From NCBI RefSeq assembly GCF_000378305.1, contig NZ_KB899539.1, positions 529,854-593,853 on the forward strand: a stretch of 64,000 nt of DNA, read 5' to 3'. The position numbers and the translations under genes were made by a program. This document shows, in pieces, positions 33,596-43,021 of the stretch. Source of the DNA: Thioalkalivibrio sp. ALJ12 (GTDB lineage: Bacteria > Pseudomonadota > Gammaproteobacteria > Ectothiorhodospirales > Ectothiorhodospiraceae). The notes below the pieces were generated by a model. It saw nothing but the letters and a program-made list of their open reading frames with translations. It was not told the DNA's origin and made no database searches. Within the stretch, counting starts at the first letter, position 1. The number at the start of each line of letters is the position of its first letter.

Positions 33596-33949
33596 ATGAT
33601 GACCAACATCATCTGGCTCGTCGGCTTTGTCGTAATCGTGCTGGTGACCCTGAGCTTTCTCGGTTTCCCAGGGGGCCGGAGCTTCACCAGACGAGCGCCA
33701 GCAAGCCGGCCCCGAGACAGACCACCACCACGGGAACAATCGTCTCCCGTACCACCTGCCCTTCGCGCGCCTGGAGGCCGCAGGCCGCGGCCGCCATTGC
33801 GATGTTGTGCAACGAGATCATGTTGCCCACGCCTGAGCCGATCAGCTGCAAGGCGAGAATCGACGGCAGCGACAATGCCACTGCTTCCGCGGTGTCGGCC
33901 TGCAGGCGGGCAAAGAGCAGATTGGAGACCGTGGCACTTCCGGTCATGA
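33596..33949 (+). CDS. small membrane ORF, possibly a truncated remnant
   Basis: Starting at ATGATG (33596), about 25 residues form a strong hydrophobic helix (NIIWLVGFVVIVLVTLSFLGF); after that the frame runs antisense through the lactate permease gene as Arg/Pro-rich sequence. The helix could be the start of a small membrane protein whose end was lost. No good ribosome-binding site is visible. Confidence 0.2.
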   Translation: MMTNIIWLVGFVVIVLVTLSFLGFPGGRSFTRRAPASRPRDRPPPREQSSPVPPALRAPGGRRPRPPLRCCATRSCCPRLSRSAARRESTAATMPLLPRCRPAGGQRADWRPWHFRS

Positions 33950-35219
33950 ACGACCCCAGCGCCCCCAGAAATCCGCTGAACAGCACGAACGTGCCCCCCA
34001 ACCACCCGGCCAGGCCCTGCCCCAGTACCTGCGGCATCGAGGGGAGCCCCGCCGCGTTGAGCTCGGACATCAGCAGGATCTGGGTGAGCGCGATGATGAA
34101 GATCAGCACGATCGCGGCTACCCGCAGCTTGCGTCCAGTAGCCACCACGGCCTCGCCCAGCGTGGCGCGCCCCACGCGAAAAAGGATCAGTGCAGTCAGC
34201 AGCGCCAGGGCAAAGTAGAAATACGGCGTGTACAGCGGGGCCAGGCTCTGCCCCAGTTCCACCCCCTGAAACTCGCCCAGGGACCAGCGCACCGATTGCA
34301 GGGCCTCACGCAGCGGCATCACCGTGCGCGAGGCAATCAAGGCCACCGACATCACGGCGAACGGCACAAACGCCACGAGTACCCGCTTGATCGGGGCGGG
34401 TTCGGTCTCGGTGTGTTGCGGGCTCGATGGCAGCAGAAAACCTTTGTGCGCGGCCAGTGAGATGACGACCATCGCGACGACGCCACCGACAATCGAGGGC
34501 AACTCCGGCCCGATCAGCCAGGCGACCAGGGCGTACGGAATACCGAACGCGAGCGCGGAGAGCACCGCGAATGGCACAAACTCGCGAAAACGCCCCTTCT
34601 CGTCCCCCAGCGTGGCAACCCAGGTCATGAAAATGGTGATGAACACGGCCAGCAGCGCGAGGATGAACGCCGTGCGCACCACCGCCTCCTGCACCACCGC
34701 ATCGTCCAGTCCCAGCCCCGCGAAGCCGATCACCACCGGCGTACCCGCCGCGCCAAACGGCACCGCGGTACTGTTGCCGATCAGCGCGATCGCCACGGCC
34801 TTCAGCGGCTTCATGCCGAAATAGACGAGCAGTGGTGCCGCCAGCACGGCCGGGGTCCCGAATCCGGCGATACCCTCCACGAATCCGACCAGGCCCCACC
34901 CCAGCAACATCGCCAGAACGCGCGGATCGCGCGACACGCTGGCAATCACCGACTGGATCGCATCCATGTGGCCGGTTGCGATCATCACGTTCAGCACCAG
35001 CAGCGCGACGGCCACAATCAGCATGACCTCGACAAACACCACGCCCGCATCCAGCAGGCTCGCGCCCAGCACGGCCCCCGGCATCTGCCAGACCCACAGG
35101 GCAATAACCAGTGTCGCCAGATAGGCCAGTGGCGCGGCCTCGTAGGCCGGCCTGCGCAACGGGACCAGCCAGACAAACAGCACCACAAACGGCACCAGGG
35201 CCACCCAGAAAAGCGTCAT
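33684..35219 (-). CDS. L-lactate permease (LctP/LldP family)
   Basis: A 511-residue transporter with about 12-14 membrane helices. Family motifs are visible: GFVEGIAGFGTPAVLAAPLL (near 112), LIGNSTAVPFGAAGTPVVIG (near 145) and a GALGSFMTGSATVSNLLFA segment near 430. LctP proteins import lactate or glycolate with protons. No lactate dehydrogenase or glycolate oxidase gene is next to it, so the physiological substrate is open. Confidence 0.92.
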   Translation of the reverse strand: MTLFWVALVPFVVLFVWLVPLRRPAYEAAPLAYLATLVIALWVWQMPGAVLGASLLDAGVVFVEVMLIVAVALLVLNVMIATGHMDAIQSVIASVSRDPRVLAMLLGWGLVGFVEGIAGFGTPAVLAAPLLVYFGMKPLKAVAIALIGNSTAVPFGAAGTPVVIGFAGLGLDDAVVQEAVVRTAFILALLAVFITIFMTWVATLGDEKGRFREFVPFAVLSALAFGIPYALVAWLIGPELPSIVGGVVAMVVISLAAHKGFLLPSSPQHTETEPAPIKRVLVAFVPFAVMSVALIASRTVMPLREALQSVRWSLGEFQGVELGQSLAPLYTPYFYFALALLTALILFRVGRATLGEAVVATGRKLRVAAIVLIFIIALTQILLMSELNAAGLPSMPQVLGQGLAGWLGGTFVLFSGFLGALGSFMTGSATVSNLLFARLQADTAEAVALSLPSILALQLIGSGVGNMISLHNIAMAAAACGLQAREGQVVRETIVPVVVVCLGAGLLALVW

Positions 35220-35291
35220 GCGTGCGACATCCTCGAGAAAACGTTATCGGGAGAGTATCGCCTGTCCCGCGCAGAGGCCCACTGCGTCAGA

Positions 35292-35972
35292 TCAATCGCG
35301 CGTATCCTCCTGATCCGGATGAACACGCCCAAAGCGACCCATGCCCCACCAAAGCATGCGATGGCTCAACCACCAGACCAGGGCGCAGCCGGCCATCAAG
35401 ACCGCCAGCCACACATAGGGATGCACCAGATCCTGCGGCCGCGCCCAGGGGCCCAGCACCCAGTTGACGTTCGCCTCGGGCGTCGACAGCAGGTACGACA
35501 CCAGCAAGACGGCCCAGCCCACCAGGATCCACAAACGCCCCGCCACCGGGTCGTATCCCAGGCGCCAGACCATCCACAACAGCACCAACGGAAGCGGCAG
35601 GTGGTACAGGGAGAACAGCCGCAGGTAGAGCGGAACCTCCGGATCGAACATGTAGGCGACAAAGCCGAAGGGCGGGTTCCCCAGCAGCACAAGCCCCAGC
35701 AAGAAATCGATCACCCACCCCATCTCGAGCAGGACCACGCCCACCGCCAGCATGCTCGCCAGGCGCCGGCTCTCCAGCCACGCCGCCGCGCACCCGGCGA
35801 TCAGCGCGAGATTGGACAGCCAGAGGAAATTGAGCCAGCCATACTGGACCGCATAGACCGGTACCAGGACGCAGACAAACAGCAGGTAGGCAACCAGAAA
35901 CCAGCGAGGAAACAAAGCGTAATCGCCTGACGGGGCCGGGCTCTCACTATAACGGTTCGAACCCGGAGTCAC
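35292..35972 (-). CDS. multi-pass membrane protein, unknown
   Basis: A 226-residue protein with about seven hydrophobic helices and conserved-looking loops (LRLFSLYHLPLPLVLLWMVWRLGYD; LLSTPEANVNWVLGP). The start is a GTG at 35972. I do not recognise the family. It lies 72 bp upstream of the lactate permease on the same strand and could be in its operon; the divergent MliC gene starts 74 bp away. Confidence 0.7.
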   Translation of the reverse strand: MTPGSNRYSESPAPSGDYALFPRWFLVAYLLFVCVLVPVYAVQYGWLNFLWLSNLALIAGCAAAWLESRRLASMLAVGVVLLEMGWVIDFLLGLVLLGNPPFGFVAYMFDPEVPLYLRLFSLYHLPLPLVLLWMVWRLGYDPVAGRLWILVGWAVLLVSYLLSTPEANVNWVLGPWARPQDLVHPYVWLAVLMAGCALVWWLSHRMLWWGMGRFGRVHPDQEDTRD

Positions 35973-36045
35973 AGTGTTCCTTCACGTGCGACAGCCCGTT
36001 ACGCGTATGATGAAAAGTCCATTCGACCCGCGGGAGAACCGGCGC

Positions 36046-36423
36046 GTGAGAACCTGGATTGCCATCAGCGCCACGCTGGTACTCGCCGCCTGCGGCACCC
36101 TGCCCCCGACCGCCGAACAGGCACGCGATGTGCCCTACAGCTGCGATCGTGGCCCGAACCTGATGGCGAGCTTCAGCGACAATGAGGCCAAGCTGCGCTT
36201 TGGCCGTTCCAAGGCCGTATTACAGGCGACCGAGGTCGCCTCCGGGGCACGCTACGCCAACCCCGGCGAGCAGATCGTCTTCTGGACCAAGGGCGAAGCC
36301 GCCATGCTCGAATTCCACGGCATCTACTGGACCTGCCGCATTCGCCAGCCCAATGCCGATGCAGCTACTCCGGCTCCACCGGCGCCACGGCACTGGAGTG
36401 CCGCGGCGGGTGTTCCTGAATAA
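36046..36423 (+). CDS. MliC-like lysozyme inhibitor lipoprotein
   Basis: A 125-residue protein with a lipobox (TLVLAACG) and an MliC-type beta-barrel domain: VPYSCDRGP, NEAKLRFGRSKAVLQAT, GARYANPGEQIVFWTKGEAAML and YWTCRI. MliC proteins bind C-type lysozyme in the envelope and protect peptidoglycan. The GTG at 36046 after GGGAGAACC gives a normal lipoprotein signal; upstream ATG codons would add an unusually long N-region. Its last 59 bp overlap the convergent membrane gene. Confidence 0.78.
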   Translation: MRTWIAISATLVLAACGTLPPTAEQARDVPYSCDRGPNLMASFSDNEAKLRFGRSKAVLQATEVASGARYANPGEQIVFWTKGEAAMLEFHGIYWTCRIRQPNADAATPAPPAPRHWSAAAGVPE

Positions 36424-37042
36424 ACGCCTCCAGCCGGCCAAGCGCCTCGCCAGCACTGGAAAAGCCTTCCAGACCGCATTCGACCGAGCCTTCCAGATAC
36501 GGTCGCATGCCCTCGCCAATGCTCGGCGTGTAACCCACGCCCGTGGTCGCCAGAAGCTCCGGATCCAGGCGCCCATCGGCATGGATGCGCTGGATCTGCA
36601 GTACCGCGATCCCCTCCGAGGTCACCCGGTCCTCGCGCACCAGTAACGTCTCGCCGTTATCGCACTCGGCGATCTGCAGTGCACCTTCCCTGGCCGTTTG
36701 TGCCATCTGGTGCTCGTAGCTGCGCGCCTCGGGGTCCTGCAGGATCACGCGAGCACCCTCGAAGGCCAGGGCCGCCAGCAACAGCATCCCCGCCAGCCCG
36801 AACAGCGTAGCCGCCACCCGCCGCCAGCCCAGCACATAACCGACAGCACCAACGACCAGCAAAAGCGGCGTACCCCACTCAAAGGTCCGGGCCAGCGGTA
36901 CGGGCATAAAGTCGATCCCGCCGCCGAGCCCCAGCAGGGCGGTGACATAAAGCCAGACGATCCCCAGCCCGACCCCGAGCAGGATCGCGATCAGCGCGCG
37001 CCAGAACAGCGACTGCCTGCGCTCGGGTTGCGTATCGGCCAT
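36365..37042 (-). CDS. membrane protein, unknown
   Basis: A 225-residue protein with three hydrophobic helices in the first 105 residues (ALIAILLGVGLGIVWLYVTAL; GTPLLLVVGAVGYVLG; LFGLAGMLLLAALAF) and a soluble C-terminal part with two cysteines (IAECDNGE; VECGLEG). No family is recognised. The ATG at 37042 has GGAGAGGGGC before it. The gene is divergent from flagellin across a 194-bp gap that holds the flagellin promoter. Confidence 0.65.
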   Translation of the reverse strand: MADTQPERRQSLFWRALIAILLGVGLGIVWLYVTALLGLGGGIDFMPVPLARTFEWGTPLLLVVGAVGYVLGWRRVAATLFGLAGMLLLAALAFEGARVILQDPEARSYEHQMAQTAREGALQIAECDNGETLLVREDRVTSEGIAVLQIQRIHADGRLDPELLATTGVGYTPSIGEGMRPYLEGSVECGLEGFSSAGEALGRLEAFIQEHPPRHSSAVAPVEPE

Positions 37043-37130
37043 GCCCCTCTCCAATCCAGTCCAATCGGCGCAGCCTAAGCAAACACGCGCCGATGTGCAC
37101 GCCGTACATCGTTTCGTGGCCTTGCAAGCC

Positions 37131-37157
37131 TAAAGTTTCCTCAAACCCCGCCGTTAA
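37131..37157 (+). promoter_or_regulatory. sigma-28 (FliA) flagellar promoter of the flagellin gene
   Basis: TAAAGTTT, exactly 11 bp, then GCCGTTAA. This matches the flagellar class III consensus TAAAGTTT-N11-GCCGATAA at all but one position. It lies about 80 bp upstream of the flagellin ATG at 37237. Confidence 0.88.
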
Positions 37158-37236
37158 GCGAATGTAGACGGGAAATTCCGGCTGCGGAATCCGGCCCTTC
37201 GCCGGATCGCCCTTGTGGCGTGCGAGACCCGACAAC

Positions 37237-38364
37237 ATGGCCCAGGTGTTGAGTGTTGCCACCAACCTCCTGTCGCTCAATGCCCAGCGCCACCTGCGCC
37301 AGTCGCAGGCCGCCCTGCAGACGGCCTTCCAGCGCCTGTCTTCAGGCCAGCGCATCAACTCGGCGCGCGACGACGCCGCCGGGCTGGCCATCTCCGAACG
37401 CTTCACAACCCAGATCCGCGGCCTGAACCAGGCCATGCGCAACGCGCAGGACGGCATCTCGCTGGCCCAGACCGCCGAGGGCGCCCTGGGCTCCATGACC
37501 GGCAACCTGCAACGTATCCGCGAGCTGGCGATACAGGCGGCCAATGCCACCCTGTCGGCCTCGGACCGCGGCGCCATCGACCGCGAGGTTCGCCAGCTCC
37601 TGGCCGAGAACGACCGCATCGCGACCCAGACAACCTTTAACGGCCGTTCGCTGCTGGACGGGTCCATGGGCACCGCGTTCTTCCAGATCGGCGCCAACGC
37701 CGGGCAGACCCTCGCCATCGACCTCGGCAACAGCATGCGCAACCGCTTCGTGGGCGACATTGCCAGTGCCTGGTCCGGCGAACTGGAGGCCGCCTTCGCC
37801 GGCAATCCGCTGGAGGTGGATCAGGATTTCTCCATCCGTGTGGGCGAGCGCGACCCGGTGGACATCCCTGCGGGACCCTATCGCTCCCCCCAGGAACTGG
37901 CGACCGCGATCGACCGCGCCCTCGGATCAACCGGCCGCGCGATCCTGACCGACGACGGCCGGCTGAACCTGATCGCCCGCGAGACCCTGACGATCTCGGG
38001 GGAGACCGCCCTCGCCACGCTCGGGCTGCCGGCCACCACCGAGCCCGGGGGGAGCCTGAACGATATCGACCTGACCTCGCGCCAGGGGGCCAGCGACGCC
38101 CTGTCACGTGTGGATGCCGCGCTGGATGCGGTCAACGCGCGGCGCAGCCAGTTCGGGGCCATCCAGAACCGCTTCGAGTCGACCATCACCAACCTGGGCA
38201 TCACCAGCGACAACCTGGCGGCGGCCCGCAGCCGCATTCTGGACGCCGATTACGCGGCCGAGGTCAGCCGCCTGGTGCGCGCCCAGATCCTGCAACAGGC
38301 CGGGCTCGCCGTGCTCGTTCAGGCCAACGCGCTACCCCAGACCTTCCTGCGGCTGCTCCAGTAA
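37237..38364 (+). CDS. fliC: flagellin
   Basis: A 375-residue flagellin. The D0/D1 N-terminus (VATNLLSLNAQRHLRQSQAA, RLSSGQRINSARDDAAGLAI, RGLNQAMRNAQDGISLAQTAEGAL) and C-terminus (ITSDNLAAARSRILDADYAAEVSRLVRAQILQQAG) are intact and would build the filament; the central variable domain of about 110 residues is short. No other flagellar structural, chaperone or capping gene is adjacent, so this is an orphan copy. The sigma-28 promoter indicates it is switched on with the late flagellar regulon. Start at 37237 removes eight unlikely upstream codons. Confidence 0.95.
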   Translation: MAQVLSVATNLLSLNAQRHLRQSQAALQTAFQRLSSGQRINSARDDAAGLAISERFTTQIRGLNQAMRNAQDGISLAQTAEGALGSMTGNLQRIRELAIQAANATLSASDRGAIDREVRQLLAENDRIATQTTFNGRSLLDGSMGTAFFQIGANAGQTLAIDLGNSMRNRFVGDIASAWSGELEAAFAGNPLEVDQDFSIRVGERDPVDIPAGPYRSPQELATAIDRALGSTGRAILTDDGRLNLIARETLTISGETALATLGLPATTEPGGSLNDIDLTSRQGASDALSRVDAALDAVNARRSQFGAIQNRFESTITNLGITSDNLAAARSRILDADYAAEVSRLVRAQILQQAGLAVLVQANALPQTFLRLLQ

Positions 38365-38381
38365 TCAGGGGGCCGGCGCGC

Positions 38382-39284
38382 CTACTCCCCTGCGGGTCGG
38401 GCCGCCGCGCCAGAGAACTCCGGCCCCCGGACATCGTCATCGGTCCACCCACGGTCCTGGTCACGACTGGTCACCCACCATTCGTGAACGAACAGCCGAA
38501 TCGGCCCAAGCACGCGTTCTTCGAAACGCGATGGCAGCGTATACGGGCCGACCTCCTCGTACTCCAGGAAGGTCGTATCGACATGGGCATTCCGGGTCGG
38601 CTCGAAGCCGGTCAGGGTGATATGCACCCGATAGAGCCGATCGGTTTCGGGGTGGATCCACATCACCACCTGATCCTCGTCCGCCTTGCCAAAGCCCGGC
38701 TGGATGGTCGCCAGCACGCGACGGTAGTCCACGCCGCCCTCGCGGCGATCCGCCAGCCGCGTCATTGAGGTCGCGCGGTGTTTCACGAAGGTCGGTCCGT
38801 AGTGGAACAGCTTGCCGGCATCGGTCGTCATCGCGGTGGCACGAATCCGGTCCTCGTCCTCGCTCCGCTCGCCGTCGTAGTACACGCGAATCTCGTCACG
38901 CTGGCGGATCACCGTCTTGGTGCCCTCCGGCCCCGTGTAATGGACTGCGTACAACTCGTCCGCCGGGCGGTAGCGCTCCTCGCCCTGGCCACGGTAGCCA
39001 CCATCCGCCACCAGCGGCTGCACACGCTGAACCATTCGCCCCCACTCGCCGTCCGTAGCCTGGTTCAGGTCCCCGTCGTACTCGCGAAGATCCCCTCCGT
39101 GCGCGGCCATGGTCCGGTCGAACAGTTCCTGGGCCGTCATTCCGTCGGCGAAAGCCCGGCCCTCATCGGGCTCCGGGAAAGTAGCGGCACAACCCGCCAA
39201 CAGCAGTACAGACACCACCAGAAGCGGCACTACCCATGCGCTCGCTCGCAACACCGGCAATGTCGTCTTGTTCTTCTTTTCCAT
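38382..39284 (-). CDS. lipoprotein with LolA-like/DUF1571-like features, unknown
   Basis: A 300-residue lipoprotein (LLVVSVLLLAGCAA). The mature part has TAQELFDRTMAAHGGD, a central region with YYDGER and MWIHPETDRLYRVHITLTGFE, and a C-terminal VGPYTLPSRFEERVLGP, which suggests a LolA/LppX-like half-barrel that could carry lipid; this is by pattern only. The ATG at 39284 follows GAGGGTGCAGAA. It is divergent from the BdlA-like receptor with a shared palindrome between them. Confidence 0.65.
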   Translation of the reverse strand: MEKKNKTTLPVLRASAWVVPLLVVSVLLLAGCAATFPEPDEGRAFADGMTAQELFDRTMAAHGGDLREYDGDLNQATDGEWGRMVQRVQPLVADGGYRGQGEERYRPADELYAVHYTGPEGTKTVIRQRDEIRVYYDGERSEDEDRIRATAMTTDAGKLFHYGPTFVKHRATSMTRLADRREGGVDYRRVLATIQPGFGKADEDQVVMWIHPETDRLYRVHITLTGFEPTRNAHVDTTFLEYEEVGPYTLPSRFEERVLGPIRLFVHEWWVTSRDQDRGWTDDDVRGPEFSGAAARPAGE

Positions 39285-39307
39285 TTCTGCACCCTCGAAA
39301 ACCCTTT

Positions 39308-39336
39308 GTGTATAGTTCTTGTACAATGTGTGTACA
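39308..39336 (-). promoter_or_regulatory. possible promoter of the lipoprotein gene
   Basis: On the minus strand TGTACA (-35 position, 39331-39336) and TATACA (-10 position, 39308-39313) are 17 bp apart. The -35 half is itself one arm of the TGTACA operator-like repeat, so a bound repressor would block it. Confidence 0.4.
39320..39336. promoter_or_regulatory. TGTACA-N5-TGTACA operator-like repeat
   Basis: Two TGTACA hexamers, each palindromic, are separated by ATGTG. The unit lies between the divergent lipoprotein and BdlA-like genes and overlaps promoter-like hexamers in both directions. Similar spaced palindromes bind TetR-type repressors; no tetR gene is adjacent. Confidence 0.5.
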
Positions 39337-39381
39337 TGAAGTTCAATAGGGCATCATCAATCAACCGCTCAGGACGTACCC

Positions 39382-40689
39382 ATGTGTGCAAATGCCACCC
39401 GGTTCCCCACCCAGGGGGCGCCCCTTGCGGTTTCCAGCGACGACGCTACGGCCATACTCGCGGCCGTCCGCGAGGCCGTCGCCTATATCGAATTTGCGCC
39501 GAACGGTACGGTGCTCGACGCCAACTCGCACTTCCTCGAGACTGTCGGTCATCCCCGCGAGGATGTGATCGGCCAGCACCACCGGATGTTCTGCGACCCG
39601 GACTACGTTCGCTCCATGGAATACCGCCAATTCTGGCGGCAGCTGGCTACGGGCGAGTCCCACGCCGGCACCTTCCCCAGGGTCACGCGGGCTGGCGAGA
39701 CCATCTGGCTGGAAGCCACCTACTTTCCGGTACGCGATGCCCAGGGCGACGTGTACAAGGTCGTCAAGATCGCATCGAATGTGACCGGCAAGATGGAGAC
39801 GCTCCACGACCAGGCAGCCGTATTCGAGGCGCTGGATCGTTCCCAGGCGGTCATCGAGTTCACGCCGGACGGCACCATCCTCAAGGCCAACGACAACTTC
39901 CTGCAGGCCGTCGGTTACCCGCTCGAACACATTCAGGGCCAGCACCACCGGATGTTCTGCGACGACGCCTTCTACCGCGAGAACCCGAATTTCTGGCAAG
40001 ACCTCGCCCGCGGGCGCTTCATGAGCGGCAAATTCCGCCGTTTCAAGTCCTCCGGCGAGGAGATCTGGCTGGAGGCCACCTACAACCCGATTCTCGATGA
40101 CCAGGGTCATACCGTGAAGGTCATCAAGTTCGCCACGGACATCACCGCCAGCGTGCACATGGCCGAGCGCACCCGGGAGGCCTCCGCCATCGCCTGCGAA
40201 ATGGCCCAGAAAACCGCGGATGGCGCGCAACGCGGAGAGGCCTCGCTGGAGGCCAATGCGACCAACTCCGAACAGATCCGCCAGCATGTGGCCGAAACCA
40301 AATCGGCGATCGATCGACTCAATGCCGAGGCGCGCAGTATCGAGTCGATCATCGAGACCATCCGCAGCGTGGCGGAAACCACCAAGATGCTGTCCCTCAA
40401 TGCCGCTATCGAAGCCGCGCGTGCCGGAGAGCAAGGGCGCGGCTTTGCCGTGGTGGCACAGGAGGTCCGCAAGCTCGCGTCCGATACCCGCGACGCCACC
40501 AGTCAGATCGCCGAGGTCATTCATGGCAACCTGCAAAGCACCCAGGCGATCGCAGAGCGCATCGACACCGTGAACCAGGTGGCCGAGCAAGGGCGCCAAC
40601 AGGTCCTGTCGGTACAGCAGATCATGGCCGAGATTCGCGAAGGCGCCAGCCACGTCGTCGAATCCGTCTCCTCGATCCCGCGCACATGA
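39382..40689 (+). CDS. soluble PAS-PAS chemoreceptor, BdlA-like
   Basis: A 435-residue methyl-accepting protein without membrane segments. Two closely similar PAS domains (about 30-145 and 150-265) each carry GQHHRMFCD and IWLEATY motifs; the MCP signalling hairpin is [35 protein letters not shown]. Order and length match BdlA of Pseudomonas aeruginosa, which controls biofilm dispersal through cyclic-di-GMP. The paired Cys in the two PAS copies could respond to redox or bind haem. No che genes are adjacent. Confidence 0.88.
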   Translation: MCANATRFPTQGAPLAVSSDDATAILAAVREAVAYIEFAPNGTVLDANSHFLETVGHPREDVIGQHHRMFCDPDYVRSMEYRQFWRQLATGESHAGTFPRVTRAGETIWLEATYFPVRDAQGDVYKVVKIASNVTGKMETLHDQAAVFEALDRSQAVIEFTPDGTILKANDNFLQAVGYPLEHIQGQHHRMFCDDAFYRENPNFWQDLARGRFMSGKFRRFKSSGEEIWLEATYNPILDDQGHTVKVIKFATDITASVHMAERTREASAIACEMAQKTADGAQRGEASLEANATNSEQIRQHVAETKSAIDRLNAEARSIESIIETIRSVAETTKMLSLNAAIEAARAGEQGRGFAVVAQEVRKLASDTRDATSQIAEVIHGNLQSTQAIAERIDTVNQVAEQGRQQVLSVQQIMAEIREGASHVVESVSSIPRT

Positions 40690-40911
40690 CCCGGCCTGCG
40701 AGAGGCCTCGCACACCCGGAAGGCAAATCCATCCGGGCAACGGGCCGCTCCTGACCATCGAAGCCCCGCCATCCCCCCTTCATTCCCTCATTGACCGCGA
40801 GGGTTCTCTCGCCTAGTCTTTCCTTTGGGTGGCGATCCCGAGCGATCGGCGGCAAACATTCCGGAACGGATCCGAATGGCTGCGACCACCCGACAGGGAG
40901 GGAAACGCCCC

Positions 40912-42054
40912 ATGCCAGCGCGCATGTTCGGCTTGTTCGCGAGACTCGGGCCCCTGGCCGGCCTCAGCCTGTTCGGGCTGACTGCGCTGCTGCCCGCACA
41001 AGCCCTGTCTGCGGTCACCCCCGCCCCCCTGCCGCACAACACCGGCTTCTACCTCTCGCCTTATACCGCCTCCGGAGAGCTGGCCGGGTGGGTCGACGAG
41101 GCACTGGGCGAGTCCTCGCGCGACATCTCCGGGCTGGCCGGACGCCTGCTGCAAACGGCGGCGATGGCCTATGGTGCGCAGCAGTCGAATCGTCTGGGCG
41201 GCATGCTCGACCAGGCCAGCCGGTCGTCCGGCATACCCGCGATGGACTTCGGCCATGCCCTTGCCGCGGCCACCGAACCCGGCCGCACCTCGGCCGGGGG
41301 ACTTGAGCAGGCCACCGCCATCCTGGGCGAGCTGGGGAGCCGTGGACTGGTGGGCGAACACGCCGGCCATCAGGTCCGGCGGCTTGCGCAGGTGCTGGAG
41401 GACCCGGAGGCCGCCGTGCGCGGCGAGCTGGAACGCCTGCAGATCGGCTCGCGGGACATCGCCGGGGTACTCCGCGAACTGGAGCGCCTCCCGCAAGGCC
41501 AACGCCGAAGCGTACTCGGAGCCCTGGACCACGACACCGCCCCGGCGCTGGAACTCCTGCTGGACGCCGGCCACCAGCGGCTTGACCAGCAGATGCACGA
41601 ACTGGCCCAGCCCCGCAGCGCATCGTCCGGCTCTGCCGCCAGCGTCTTTGGCTTGCTGGCCCGTGACCACGATGCCGGGCTGTTCGGCGCCGGGGAGCTG
41701 CTGCAACGTCAGCTGGGCGATCACGCCCTGCGCCAGGGCGCCGAGCTGGGCATGGGGTTCTTCGCCCTGTTCGACGGGCTCTCGCAAACCCACCGTCAAC
41801 TCGAACTGACCCCGGAGCGCATGTTGCGCTACCGCCAGTCCGCCGACCGTTCGTTCAACGACCTCGACAGCCTGCTGGTACACACCATGGTGCACTACCG
41901 CACCCGGCGCGACTTCGCCCGCGCCAGCGAGGCCGTGATGCTCCTCTACCCCGAGGCACGCCCGCGCATGGACGCCGCCCATCGCGTGGCGGGCGACATC
42001 ATCACCGCCGAATGGCACCGCATGCAGCAACGCATGGACCTGCAATGGCAATAA
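40912..42054 (+). CDS. exported protein, unknown (first of a pair)
   Basis: A 380-residue protein with a signal peptide (GLSLFGLTALLPAQALSA) and a helical, Leu/Gln/His-rich mature part (LERLPQGQRRSVLGALDHD; AGHQRLDQQMHELAQ). No Cys and no known motif is seen. The ATG at 40912 follows GGGAGGG; an ATG at 40876 would lengthen the N-region. The next gene starts 19 bp after its stop and also encodes an exported protein, so they probably form an operon. Confidence 0.65.
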   Translation: MPARMFGLFARLGPLAGLSLFGLTALLPAQALSAVTPAPLPHNTGFYLSPYTASGELAGWVDEALGESSRDISGLAGRLLQTAAMAYGAQQSNRLGGMLDQASRSSGIPAMDFGHALAAATEPGRTSAGGLEQATAILGELGSRGLVGEHAGHQVRRLAQVLEDPEAAVRGELERLQIGSRDIAGVLRELERLPQGQRRSVLGALDHDTAPALELLLDAGHQRLDQQMHELAQPRSASSGSAASVFGLLARDHDAGLFGAGELLQRQLGDHALRQGAELGMGFFALFDGLSQTHRQLELTPERMLRYRQSADRSFNDLDSLLVHTMVHYRTRRDFARASEAVMLLYPEARPRMDAAHRVAGDIITAEWHRMQQRMDLQWQ

Positions 42055-42073
42055 ACCCACGGAGAACCCACTG

Positions 42074-43021
42074 ATGCGAATCCACCTGACGCCTGCCCGC
42101 ATGCTCGCCATGGGCGCGATCCTGAGCCTGGGCCTGACGACCTCGCTCGCCCACGCCACGCCGGGCGCCGACCGCCAATTCGACCGCAATATCCAGGCGG
42201 TCGACACGGGCCTGCTGGAACCCGGCACCCGGGCGCTGCTGGACGCCTATCGCAGCGAACGTGGATCGCGCGAGGCGCGGCAGATCAGCCGTCAGGCCCT
42301 GCCGGGTCGCAGTGCCACGCAGTGCGCCTGGGACGATCGCTACCGCATCATGGCCAACCTCGAAGCGCCGTCCGAGGTTATCTTTACCCGCGCCCTGGTC
42401 ACCAACAAGGGACGCGGCTCGGTAGACTTGGGCTTTGACCGCTTCGAACTGCACGCCGACGGCGCCTGCCCGGATACGGTCGACAACGGGCCCGTCAGTT
42501 TCTGGATGACCTGGTACCAGAACCACCAGGCCATGGAGCCGGCGGCCGTCTCCAGCATCGAGGAGGCGCGGCGGCTGTACGCCGCCTCCGCCATGGACAG
42601 CAGCATGAAGATGGTTATGCGCTTCGACGGCGAGATGCGGGACGGCCAGCCCCACGGTCGCTTCCGACTGATCCAGACCAATCACGCACCCGAGATGCAG
42701 GGCATGCGCGGCGGCAGTGTCAGCAGCCATGCGCTGGGTTATGTCGAATTCGAGGCCGGCGAGCGGATCCGGCGGCTGATCGTGACCGAGATGGCCCACG
42801 GCGCCACCCTGGTCTACCTGGAACAGCCCCATGGCGAGGCGAACATGCTCAACTACTGGGTCCTGCACGGGGCCGGCATGCACATGGGCGACCATTACCC
42901 GACCAACGCCGCTGGCGAAATCGATGGCCTCTTCGTACGTATGCGCAGCAACGAGAGCCCACCCGAGATCAGCGCCTGCGTGCGCGGCAACCTGCCCGCC
43001 GAGCGTTCCGCCTGCGACTAG
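42074..43021 (+). CDS. exported protein, unknown (second of a pair)
   Basis: A 315-residue protein with a signal peptide ending HATPG. The mature part has four Cys (QCAWDD, GACPD, SACVRG, SACD) and beta-rich sequence (VSFWMTWYQNH, MRFDGEMRDGQPHGRFRLIQ, HALGYVEFEAGERIRRLIVTEM). I recognise no family. Its ribosome-binding site (GGAGAACCC) and 19-bp spacing link it to the upstream exported protein. Confidence 0.65.
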   Translation: MRIHLTPARMLAMGAILSLGLTTSLAHATPGADRQFDRNIQAVDTGLLEPGTRALLDAYRSERGSREARQISRQALPGRSATQCAWDDRYRIMANLEAPSEVIFTRALVTNKGRGSVDLGFDRFELHADGACPDTVDNGPVSFWMTWYQNHQAMEPAAVSSIEEARRLYAASAMDSSMKMVMRFDGEMRDGQPHGRFRLIQTNHAPEMQGMRGGSVSSHALGYVEFEAGERIRRLIVTEMAHGATLVYLEQPHGEANMLNYWVLHGAGMHMGDHYPTNAAGEIDGLFVRMRSNESPPEISACVRGNLPAERSACD

